Shown piece by piece: positions 15,950-23,082 of a DNA stretch of 29,699 bases (positions are counted from its first letter, which is position 1; each line of letters begins with the position of its first letter). The notes below the pieces were generated by a model. The model saw nothing but the letters and a program-made list of their open reading frames with translations, was not told the DNA's origin and ran no database searches. This DNA comes from Bacteroidales bacterium (GTDB lineage: Bacteria; Bacteroidota; Bacteroidia; Bacteroidales; UBA932): the NCBI GenBank assembly GCA_016295245.1, contig JAEDLO010000010.1, positions 1-29,699 on the forward strand, read 5' to 3'. A program made the translations under genes and the position numbers.

Positions 15950-15957
15950 TAATTTTG
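15950..15957 (+). promoter_or_regulatory. Putative -7 element (TAATTTTG) for the glycosyltransferase gene
   Basis: TAATTTTG is an exact match to TAnnTTTG, 56 nt before the ATG at 16014. The upstream -33 position overlaps the T tract of the preceding terminator. The resulting leader contains a GC-rich imperfect hairpin (about 15972-15996). Confidence 0.45.
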
Positions 15958-16013
15958 TAGTTTTAAAGTACGCTCGCGCGCGACAGGCGCGGTGAGCAAA
16001 GCAAGAAGATGTA

Positions 16014-17171
16014 ATGAAAGTATTGATTGTATGCAATAATGCCTACATTTCCGGCAACGGTCTTCATACTGCGATTCACGCCCAGTTGAGAAACTTGAAG
16101 CGAGCAGGTGTTGACGTGAGATTGATGGCGACTGAAAATGCTGAAAAGGATGGAGCGCAGCCGGATTTCCCGCTGAAGCATTTCCACGTTCTCCTTTTCG
16201 AACCTATAGTTTACGCAAACGGGTTCAGATTTTCCCTTGCTGACAGGCGAAAAATCCGCAAGGCGGTCGAATGGGCCGACGTTGTGCATCTTCTGGAGTG
16301 TTTCCCGCTCCAGATGAGGACTTTGAAGATTGCCAAGAAGTTAGGCAAGCCTTGTATCGCAACCCTTCATCTTTTCCCCCAGAACGTAATCACAAATCTT
16401 TTTGACGTGGGCGGAGAGCACTTCCTCAACAAGGCCTTGATGTATTTCTGGAAAAAGGGCACTCTGAACGGATGTGACCATATCCACTGCCCGAGCCAGA
16501 CCGCAGCAGACTTCCTGCGCCGTAGCGGTGTGACCGTACCTATCTCGGTGATTTCCAACGGAATCACCCTTGAAGGAAGGCCGGAACCTGATTTTGATAA
16601 ACTGCCTTCAGAAGATGGGAAAGGCGTTGTGAACATTCTGACCATAGGCAGAAATGCCAGGGAAAAGGACCAGAAGATCCTGCTCGAGGCAATGAATTTT
16701 TCAAAACACGCCGGGCGTATCCAACTCCTCTTTGCAGGAAAGGGCCCGCTCAGAAAGAAACTTGAGCGGCAGGCTAATCAACTTTTTGAGCGGGGCGTTC
16801 TCAAGCACAAGGTCATCTTCGGCTTCTATTCCAAGACGGAACTTCCGGAAATCATTCGCAAAGCCTATCTCTATATCCACTGTGCCTGGGTTGAGATTGA
16901 GGGTCTCAGCTGCATAGAGGCAATACGTGAAGGCGTGGTGCCGATTATCGCCGAAGGACCATATACTGCCACCTCACAGTTCGCACTCGACGAAAGAAGC
17001 CGCTTCCCGGTAAAGGATGCCAAGACCCTCGCCGAGAGGATAGACTGGTGGATAGAGCATCCGCAGGAGCACGCCCGGATGCGTCCGGAGTACGTCAAAT
17101 CTCTTGAGGCATACGACGAGAGAAAGACGACCGAAGCTATGATAGATCTCTACCAAACCCTTCTGAAATGA
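16014..17171 (+). CDS. Glycosyltransferase family 4 (GT-B fold)
   Basis: A 385-residue GT-B retaining glycosyltransferase. The N-terminal acceptor half begins with a Rossmann strand (KVLIVCNN) and the GNGLHTAI loop; the C-terminal donor half has HCPSQTAADFL, VISNGI, the donor-domain start ILTIGRNAREKDQ (about residue 206-218) and the family's acidic nucleotide-sugar motif around EIEGLSCIEAIREGVVP. Such enzymes add a hexose to lipid, LPS, capsule or exopolysaccharide precursors on the cytosolic face of the membrane. The acceptor is unknown, and there are no other polysaccharide assembly genes here. The stop overlaps the start of the esterase gene by 4 nt (ATGA). Confidence 0.88.
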   Translation: MKVLIVCNNAYISGNGLHTAIHAQLRNLKRAGVDVRLMATENAEKDGAQPDFPLKHFHVLLFEPIVYANGFRFSLADRRKIRKAVEWADVVHLLECFPLQMRTLKIAKKLGKPCIATLHLFPQNVITNLFDVGGEHFLNKALMYFWKKGTLNGCDHIHCPSQTAADFLRRSGVTVPISVISNGITLEGRPEPDFDKLPSEDGKGVVNILTIGRNAREKDQKILLEAMNFSKHAGRIQLLFAGKGPLRKKLERQANQLFERGVLKHKVIFGFYSKTELPEIIRKAYLYIHCAWVEIEGLSCIEAIREGVVPIIAEGPYTATSQFALDERSRFPVKDAKTLAERIDWWIEHPQEHARMRPEYVKSLEAYDERKTTEAMIDLYQTLLK

Positions 17172-18001
17172 GCCTGAAGGGCAAGATCAGTCTTTTGATG
17201 CTGTTTTTCTCCCTGGCCGTTTCCGCCGGTTCTCCAGCCGGTATCTTGGAAACGGTCAAGTATCCTTGTTCAACTTCCGAGGGCCCGTCGGAGCGCAAGA
17301 TGCTCGTTTATCTGCCCGGGGATTATTATGAAACTCAGCGAAACTATCCCGTACTGTATCTCATCCACGGGGCTCGAGGAACGGAAACCGCTTGGGTAAA
17401 GAACGGTGACCTGCTCCCAAGTCTGGACAGCCTCGTTGCTGGCGGAAAGGCTGAGGAGATGATAGTCGTGATGCCCAATATGAACCATTATGAAGATGAC
17501 AAGGATTTTGCGGATTCACGCAACAAGGCCGCTCTGGAGTCTTTTTTCGAGGTGAAGGGAGGAGTAGAAAAGGCCTTTGTAAGTGATGTCGTGGATTTTG
17601 TGGATGAACGCTACCGCACTGTACGAGCCAAACGGGGAAGAGCCATTGCCGGCCTTTCTGTTGGTGCCCTGCAATCAATCTGGATATCAGCCCATAATCC
17701 TGATACATTCGATTATGTCGGCCTGTTTTCCCCACTGAGCCGGCCGTTTTTCTGCTCAGGCAGGGATTCTGACTTCTACAGGGGGCTTCCAAGACTTCAC
17801 AAGGCCCAGTTTGCCGACCCTCCGGCTCTCTACTGGATAATGATAGGCAGGTGGGATATCTTCCGCAACCATATGGAGGATTATGCGTCTTATCTTGATG
17901 AGCGGTCCTATCCTTATGAGCTGCTCTTGACCGGAGGCGGACACGGTTGGCGGAATTGGAAGCCGTACTGCATACTGTTTATGGAAAGACTCTGGAAATA
18001 A
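17168..18001 (+). CDS. Secreted alpha/beta-hydrolase esterase (putative esterase, feruloyl/acetyl esterase-like)
   Basis: A 277-residue esterase of the Esterase D/feruloyl esterase-like group. A signal peptide occupies about residues 1-21 (hydrophobic SLLMLFFSLAVSAG). Visible catalytic features are the oxyanion segment YLIHGARGTETAW, Ser164 in the elbow AGLSVGA, a probable acid Asp in MIGRWD, and His259 in GGGHGW near the C-terminus. Relatives hydrolyse acetyl or feruloyl esters on plant polysaccharides, or enterobactin-like or other short acyl esters. The protein would be periplasmic or secreted. It overlaps the glycosyltransferase stop by 4 nt, so the two products are made from one message. 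Confidence 0.85.
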   Translation: MSLKGKISLLMLFFSLAVSAGSPAGILETVKYPCSTSEGPSERKMLVYLPGDYYETQRNYPVLYLIHGARGTETAWVKNGDLLPSLDSLVAGGKAEEMIVVMPNMNHYEDDKDFADSRNKAALESFFEVKGGVEKAFVSDVVDFVDERYRTVRAKRGRAIAGLSVGALQSIWISAHNPDTFDYVGLFSPLSRPFFCSGRDSDFYRGLPRLHKAQFADPPALYWIMIGRWDIFRNHMEDYASYLDERSYPYELLLTGGGHGWRNWKPYCILFMERLWK

Positions 18002-18010
18002 TTATATTTG
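17978..18010 (+). promoter_or_regulatory. Putative promoter of the HIT gene
   Basis: TATATTTG (18003-18010) is an exact -7 match, with TTTA (17978-17981) 21 nt upstream as a -33 near match that lies inside the 3' end of the esterase gene. It would separate HIT expression from the operon before it. Confidence 0.5.
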
Positions 18011-18034
18011 CAATAACATTAATCCTAACATATT

Positions 18035-18451
18035 ATGCCACAGAATTGTCTTTATTGCCAGAACAAGGCCAAGCTTGACGAACTGATGATCAAGATTGCC
18101 GACCTCGAAGTATCTACCGTATATCTCTTCAAGGAACAGACCCATCCGGGCCGCTGCGTGGTAGCATACAAGGATCACGTGAACCAGCAGCACGACATCC
18201 CGCAGGAAGAGTGGGTGAAGTTTATGCTTGACACCAGAAGGGTAGCCGAGGCTATTGACAAGGCTTTCCATCCGGCCAAAATCAATTACGGAGCATACTC
18301 TGATACCCTCAAGCACGCACACTGGCATCTTTGCCCGAAGTATGAAGGAGGTCCCGAGTGGGGCGGCACTTTCGAAATGAATCCGGGCAAGACTTATCTT
18401 AGCGACGCCGAATATAAGGATATCATAGAAAAGATTCGCGCGCAGCTTTAG
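18035..18451 (+). CDS. HIT family protein
   Basis: A 138-residue histidine-triad protein, usually a cytosolic nucleotide hydrolase or transferase that acts on AMP-linked compounds. The catalytic triad is His94, His96 and His98 in LKHAHWHLCPKY. An N-terminal CxxC (Cys5, Cys8 in NCLYC) resembles the zinc site of many HIT proteins. The N-terminal strand region (VYLFKEQTHPGRCVVAYKDHV) is also typical. The length is normal. The 33-nt gap from the esterase includes a promoter element. The stop codon lies inside a GC-rich hairpin shared with the convergent acyltransferase gene. Confidence 0.9.
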   Translation: MPQNCLYCQNKAKLDELMIKIADLEVSTVYLFKEQTHPGRCVVAYKDHVNQQHDIPQEEWVKFMLDTRRVAEAIDKAFHPAKINYGAYSDTLKHAHWHLCPKYEGGPEWGGTFEMNPGKTYLSDAEYKDIIEKIRAQL

Positions 18452-18462
18452 GGCTGAGCGCG
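18437..18462. terminator. GC-rich hairpin at the HIT/acyltransferase convergence
   Basis: CGCGC (18437-18441), one unpaired base, CAGC (18443-18446), loop TTTAGG, GCTG (18453-18456), one unpaired base, GCGCG (18458-18462) make a 9-bp stem with a single G-A mismatch. The HIT stop codon is in the loop. The sequence after it on the plus strand is moderately T-rich. Confidence 0.5.
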
Positions 18463-18468
18463 ATGGCT

Positions 18469-19710
18469 TTATTTCCGTCTTTTTTCCATTATTGCCGCGG
18501 CAAGTCCGCCGTAGATGATTTGTACCGGTCCTCCCGGTGCAGGTTGCCATAGTTTTACCATATCGCTCAGCTCGTTGGGAAAGGCATACAGGGCCTGTCC
18601 CTTGCCCCAGTCCATCTCTGCGGGGCGAAACTTCAGCTGGTTGTTGATATAGACGCTGCCCGGCTTGCTGCAGTTCATATCTGAGGCATCGAAATAGAAA
18701 TACGGCAGCCCGTACTCTGAGGCACAGACGGATATTCTGACATTGTTTTCAGGAGTCTGGCTGCCAAGAACCGCCTTGACTGCGCAGTCGATGTCGGCGG
18801 CAAGCTTTGCAACTGGCGTTTCCGTGTCGAAATCAACTCCTGCAGGGGTCGCCTGAGAGAAGTTGCCGAAGAATTTGCCGTCGATGCCCGGGAAGTGGCC
18901 GCGCAGGTCGGCGGTGAAGATGAGCTTGAAGCTCTTGATGCCCGGCAACCTTGAGTAGAGCTTCTTTGCCGCTATGGCGCAAAGCACGGCATTGGTGCCG
19001 GCGCCACTCCTGGCCCTGAGGTTCTGAATCCGCTCCTGCGGTACCTCAATGCAGTAGGTTTTCTTTATTGCGCCGCTCTTGACCATATTCCAGAGCATCT
19101 TGAAGAGCTTTTTGGCTCCGATGATCTGCCAGCCGGCCTGCTGTGCGCGCGCCGTAGCCTCTTCTTTGCTGAAGGCGGTAGGGGATGGCAGGGGAGATTG
19201 GTCAACGCGCAGCGCTGTGATGCTGCCACCCTTGCAGAGCTCCGCCCATTGGCCGACGAGGCTGTAGAAGCTGTACCCATCCATACAGGCGTGAGCGCCG
19301 CTGACTATGAGCAGCTCGCCATCGGCAAGGTGCACGAGGCTGGCGCTGAAGGGGCAGACGCTGCCTTTGAGGAAGCCCTTGAGGTCATATGCGGGCGCGA
19401 GCGACCATACGGCAGAGGCCTTCCTCGATCCTTGTGTGTCGGAGTCAATCAGGCTGCCGACAGTGACGTCTGGGCGGGAGTATTCGCTGAATATGCCTTG
19501 AGGCAGTTGCGTGGGTGCGTTGGTTTCGTAGAGGATTGCGTTCTCCGCCTGGCTGTAGCGCCCCAGAAGGAAGGGATAATTGCTGAGCAGCTCGCAGAGA
19601 GAATCGCCCATAGACTTGAAGTCCGGAAGTTGATGGAACAGCCAGGCTCCTTTTATGTTCATCTTGAGACAGAATTTGTCAAAAGAGGAAAGATTCCATT
19701 TTTCAATCAT
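18469..19710 (-). CDS. BAHD-type acyltransferase (plant/fungal transferase-like)
   Basis: A 413-residue protein with the two-lobed layout of BAHD acyl-CoA-dependent acyltransferases. The catalytic HxxxD motif is His140-A-C-M-Asp144-Gly145, near the domain centre. The N-lobe has LSSFDKFC near residue 7 and LLSNYPFLLGRY (41-52), like the family's YPLAGR. The C-lobe has DLRGHFPG then KFFGNFSQ (268-286), matching the family's D.R.R..P....YFGN, and MDWGKGQ (366-372), equivalent to the structural DFGWG motif. BAHD enzymes acylate alcohols or amines from CoA thioesters; they are common in plants and fungi and much rarer in bacteria. There is no signal peptide. The start overlaps the kinase stop by 4 nt. 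A condensation-domain or PapA-like relative is the main alternative. Confidence 0.78.
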   Translation of the reverse strand: MIEKWNLSSFDKFCLKMNIKGAWLFHQLPDFKSMGDSLCELLSNYPFLLGRYSQAENAILYETNAPTQLPQGIFSEYSRPDVTVGSLIDSDTQGSRKASAVWSLAPAYDLKGFLKGSVCPFSASLVHLADGELLIVSGAHACMDGYSFYSLVGQWAELCKGGSITALRVDQSPLPSPTAFSKEEATARAQQAGWQIIGAKKLFKMLWNMVKSGAIKKTYCIEVPQERIQNLRARSGAGTNAVLCAIAAKKLYSRLPGIKSFKLIFTADLRGHFPGIDGKFFGNFSQATPAGVDFDTETPVAKLAADIDCAVKAVLGSQTPENNVRISVCASEYGLPYFYFDASDMNCSKPGSVYINNQLKFRPAEMDWGKGQALYAFPNELSDMVKLWQPAPGGPVQIIYGGLAAAIMEKRRK

Positions 19711-20756
19711 TTGGACCTGCTGATTTCGAAGAAAAACTCTGTGCCGTCAGGTTCTTCGGAAGTGAACGAGACCTTGCCCTTGAGGTAGCTCTCTCCGATA
19801 AGTTTCATACTGTAAGTGCCAAGGCCGTGGCCCATGCCCTTGGTCGTATTGCCGGAGATGAAGACCTTGCTCTTGATTTCGTCCGACATTACGGCCGGGT
19901 TGTGAACCGAGAAGATGATGCTCTTTTCGGTGGAGCCCGCATTGACGCTGACGGTCTGGCCGGCAGAGCTTGCCTCACAGGCGTTCTTTACCATATTCAG
20001 GATGACACGGTTTACAAGAGCCTTGTCGGAGGTTATCTCTTCGTCGGCGAGACTGCTGTTGAAGACCATATTGACCCCGAACAGGTTCTTCTCAACCTTC
20101 GAGATGTAGTCCTTGGCGAAATTTATGACCTCGACGGCCTTGAAGGTGCTTTGCTCAAGCTTGAGGATACCGTTGTTGGCATAGATGATATCGCGCTGAG
20201 CGTAAATCTCATCCATCAGTTCAGTCGAGATGCCTCTTATCAGGTCGATGCTGTCTTCAGGCCTTTCTGTGTCGATGCAGTCGAGGATGGTGTTGAGCGT
20301 GCCTGAAAGGTTGAGCAGGTCGTGGAAGAATACCCTCTGAAGCATAAGGTGCTGCTTCTGGTCTGTGATATCTTCTATCAGGACTATTGCATAGGGCTGG
20401 CCTTCGATGGAAATAGGTGTGGCTGTCGTCAAAAGATCAAGTTCCTGACCGGTCGCAAGCATAAGCGAGGCCTTGCCGCTCGTCCTTTCATTAGTCTCGA
20501 AACAGCTTTCCACAAGAGAACGGAGATTGCAGTTGCGGCAGTGCTTGTGGCATCCACATCCGCCCTCTTTTGCTGAGGCGACGGCATTGCTGCACTTCAG
20601 GAAATCTCCAGGACATTGCAAGTTGTTTTCTCCAAGATAGTCATAGTTCAGGTAATGAATGCGGAGCTCCGGGTCTACAATGAAGAAACAAGTTCTTATT
20701 CCCTTGAATACATGATTATTGTTTATGAGATTGAATACACCGATTCTATCCAACAT
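19707..20756 (-). CDS. Soluble histidine kinase with Cys-rich PAS-like sensor
   Basis: A 349-residue sensor kinase without transmembrane segments. Residues 15-130 form a PAS-like domain (start CFFIVDPELRIHYLNYDY, end AIVLIEDITDQKQ) containing a cluster of cysteines, Cys48, Cys55, Cys67, Cys69, Cys73 and Cys76, with a GCGCHKHCRNC core. His145 in FFHDLLN is the likely phospho-acceptor. The HATPase part has an N-box ILNMVKNACEAS (Asn254/Asn258), a degenerate G1 region (VHNPA) and a clear G2 loop GMGHGLGTYS. The Cys cluster is a candidate metal, Fe-S or redox centre (inference). No response regulator is adjacent. It is translationally coupled to the BAHD acyltransferase and carries a -7 element upstream. 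Confidence 0.85.
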   Translation of the reverse strand: MLDRIGVFNLINNNHVFKGIRTCFFIVDPELRIHYLNYDYLGENNLQCPGDFLKCSNAVASAKEGGCGCHKHCRNCNLRSLVESCFETNERTSGKASLMLATGQELDLLTTATPISIEGQPYAIVLIEDITDQKQHLMLQRVFFHDLLNLSGTLNTILDCIDTERPEDSIDLIRGISTELMDEIYAQRDIIYANNGILKLEQSTFKAVEVINFAKDYISKVEKNLFGVNMVFNSSLADEEITSDKALVNRVILNMVKNACEASSAGQTVSVNAGSTEKSIIFSVHNPAVMSDEIKSKVFISGNTTKGMGHGLGTYSMKLIGESYLKGKVSFTSEEPDGTEFFFEISRSK

Positions 20757-20780
20757 AGTAAGCTTGAATTAAAATAAACT

Positions 20781-20788
20781 CAAAGGTA
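20781..20788 (-). promoter_or_regulatory. Putative -7 element (TACCTTTG) for the kinase gene
   Basis: TACCTTTG on the minus strand is an exact TAnnTTTG match 25 nt upstream of the kinase ATG. No convincing -33 TTTG is found at the usual distance. The kinase-acyltransferase pair would be transcribed from here. Confidence 0.45.
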
Positions 20789-20830
20789 AACATTTTTTTT
20801 GTTTCCCCTTGGGCTTTCTGCAGAGTTTGG

Positions 20831-20869
20831 AAAAATAAAGAAGCCGACTGGGCAGCCGGCTTCTTTATT
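20831..20869 (-). terminator. Intrinsic terminator after SusD
   Basis: AATAAAGAAGCCG (20834-20846) and CGGCTTCTTTATT (20857-20869) form a perfect 13-bp stem with a 10-nt loop. On the minus strand it follows the SusD stop by 21 nt and runs into a T-rich tail; the A/T-rich ends make it usable in both directions. It isolates the SusC/SusD operon from the kinase gene. Confidence 0.9.
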
Positions 20870-20890
20870 GAATTTGTTTGTCTGGAAAGA

Positions 20891-23059
20891 CTATGGATTC
20901 TTGAATCCGTAACCATTCTTGATACCTGTGGTAGAAACAACGGTGGTCTCCATAGGGATGAGATAGATAGGAGCCTTCTTTGCAGCGAAGTCTTCATCTG
21001 TGTAGCCGCCCATGAACTTGGTGCTCCACTCTGCCTCCTGGTTCTGGTCAGGAGCGGTCTTGCCAGCAGGGATGTACATTCCGACAGCCCAAGGAGTCTT
21101 CTTGTAACCCTCTGCCTCGAGAGCTGCAGCCTCAGCTGATGCAGGATCGATGTACCTGAACAGACCCTTGATGGCGAGGTTGGTGGTAGTCTCGGAAGGA
21201 ACTGGTTTTACAGCGTTGCCACGGGTGTTGATCTGGTATTCCTTTGCAGCCTGCCAGTTATCGTGCTGGCCTCTCCAACCCGGATAAAGAACAGGATCGT
21301 TCTCCTTGCCGGCAGGAGTCTGGGTGGTCAGACGGTAGCCATATTCCTTCTTGGCGTCAACCTGCTTGGTCCATACGTATGCAGGGAGCTGGTTTCCGTT
21401 GTCGAACTGAACATAACCGTTTGCCTTGAGCTCTGCCATATGGTCGGTGAGCTGCTTGCGGAAGCTGAAAGCAACCTCAGGAAGCATACCGGTGCGGATG
21501 AGGTCCCAACGGCGGATATTCTCGCCCTGGAACTCGAGCTTGCGCTCCTCGATGATTGCTGACACGAGGTCGCCGCCAACCTTTGCGAGAAGTTCGTTGT
21601 ACTTCTGATCCCTTACAGCTGCAGGGAAGGCGCGGTCGTGAACCTTGCGAAGCTCAGTGACAGCCTTTGAGGCCTGGCCGGTGCGGGCATAAGCCTCAGC
21701 GAGCATAAGGATGATGTCAGCCTGACGCATATAGATGTAGCTGATACCGGAGTAGAGCTGACGAAGGTCAGGAGTTTCTACGCGGTTGAGGTCGTACTTG
21801 TTCAGACCGATACCGATGGTAAGACGGTTGGTGAGGTTGAAGTTGTAGAGCTGCTCCACACCCAGTCCGGTTGAACCGGTAACGCTCATCGAAACATCGC
21901 GACGCATATCCTGAGGATCGTACTCACCGTAGTAAACCTCCGGATAAGAGCAAATCTGTGCATTGGCCTTTGGCGGGAGGCCTGGGCTTGAACCGCCGGA
22001 ACCACGACCGAAGTTGTAAGCGATACGGCTGCCGCCGGTATCCTTCATAGTGATTTCGTAGATGGTCTCGGTAGCCTTCCTTGCCTCGGTTACCTGCTGG
22101 AAGTAGTACTGGAACGGGTTGCCGTAGGTCCTTTTCTGTGAGTCAGAACGAGGGTCAACGGTGGTAAGGCTAGCCTCACCTGCCTGGTTTACAGCTTTCT
22201 CAAGATAAGGGATAGCCTCTTCGTAGAACTTCTTCCAGTCGCTTCTGCGATTGTAAACAGCATTCTTCTCAGCGTCGGTGCCCCATACTTCGTAAGAGAT
22301 CTTGTTGCCGTCCTTGTCGGTGTAGAAATCGTCACCGAGGTCAGTGCGGCGGGTCTGGTAACCGGCGGTCTGGAAGCACATACGCGCAATCATTCCGTCA
22401 ACGAAGTTGCGGGTAACGCGGTCTGACTGGTGATTGTTCTGGCCGAGAGTGTAGAGGTAACCCTCAACCCTCTTGAGGTTCTCGATTTCCATCTCCATAA
22501 TGGCGTCACGGTTGGTGAGCTCGTTGATGACCTGACGCGGCTTGGTGACGTAGATCACGTCTCCGTAGTAGCGGGTCATATCGAAGTAAACCATTGCCCT
22601 GATACCGTAGGCCTGGCCGAGAAGGTCAGAAAGGTCGTTTGGAGCGGTCTTTACGATATCTTCGAAGTTAGGGAGCGCCTCGATGTTCTCGATAACGGAG
22701 TTGCACTTGAAGATACAAGAGTAGAAGCGGTCCCAATTACCCTTCTGGAAGTCTATGTTGAAATGGGCCTCATCATAAGGCTCAAGGTAGAGCTGAGCAC
22801 CTCCGACAAGGTCGGTGATGTTACCAACGGAGCAACGCTCGATGTCGGAGCCGATGTTGGTAAAGTTCGGTACATAACCGTTGTTCACCTCGTTGATGAG
22901 CTGGTTGTATGCACCGAGGATGGCAGGCTCTGCTGTTTCGATGCCGCTGAATACGAATTCACCGTCAACTACTGAAGGTGAGTTCGTGTCAAGGCTGCAG
23001 GATGAAACTGCTGCTACACTGCAAACGGCCGCCAAAAGATAATTATATACTTTTTTCAT
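20891..23059 (-). CDS. SusD/RagB-family outer-membrane glycan-binding lipoprotein
   Basis: A 722-residue SusD-like protein, somewhat longer than the usual 500-650. A lipoprotein signal with lipobox VSSC puts the lipid on Cys21; the following SLDTNSP is typical of SusD starts. The N-terminal helical TPR-like repeats with the FYSCIFKCNSVIENIE segment, the RAMVYFDMTRYYGDV helix (a highly conserved SusD signature), the MRQADIILMLAEAYARTGQASKAVTELRKV helix and EERKLEFQGENIRRWDLIRTG are all classical. The protein caps the SusC barrel on the cell surface and delivers oligosaccharides to it. It follows SusC after 23 nt and is terminated by a strong hairpin. The glycan bound is not readable from sequence. 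Confidence 0.95.
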   Translation of the reverse strand: MKKVYNYLLAAVCSVAAVSSCSLDTNSPSVVDGEFVFSGIETAEPAILGAYNQLINEVNNGYVPNFTNIGSDIERCSVGNITDLVGGAQLYLEPYDEAHFNIDFQKGNWDRFYSCIFKCNSVIENIEALPNFEDIVKTAPNDLSDLLGQAYGIRAMVYFDMTRYYGDVIYVTKPRQVINELTNRDAIMEMEIENLKRVEGYLYTLGQNNHQSDRVTRNFVDGMIARMCFQTAGYQTRRTDLGDDFYTDKDGNKISYEVWGTDAEKNAVYNRRSDWKKFYEEAIPYLEKAVNQAGEASLTTVDPRSDSQKRTYGNPFQYYFQQVTEARKATETIYEITMKDTGGSRIAYNFGRGSGGSSPGLPPKANAQICSYPEVYYGEYDPQDMRRDVSMSVTGSTGLGVEQLYNFNLTNRLTIGIGLNKYDLNRVETPDLRQLYSGISYIYMRQADIILMLAEAYARTGQASKAVTELRKVHDRAFPAAVRDQKYNELLAKVGGDLVSAIIEERKLEFQGENIRRWDLIRTGMLPEVAFSFRKQLTDHMAELKANGYVQFDNGNQLPAYVWTKQVDAKKEYGYRLTTQTPAGKENDPVLYPGWRGQHDNWQAAKEYQINTRGNAVKPVPSETTTNLAIKGLFRYIDPASAEAAALEAEGYKKTPWAVGMYIPAGKTAPDQNQEAEWSTKFMGGYTDEDFAAKKAPIYLIPMETTVVSTTGIKNGYGFKNP

Positions 23060-23082
23060 ATTTATTCTTTTTAATGAACTAT

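Noticed and set aside
15972..15996. GC-rich imperfect hairpin in the glycosyltransferase leader as a riboswitch
   Set aside because: The stem has a bulge and a wobble pair, the leader is only about 50 nt, and no known riboswitch core is recognisable.
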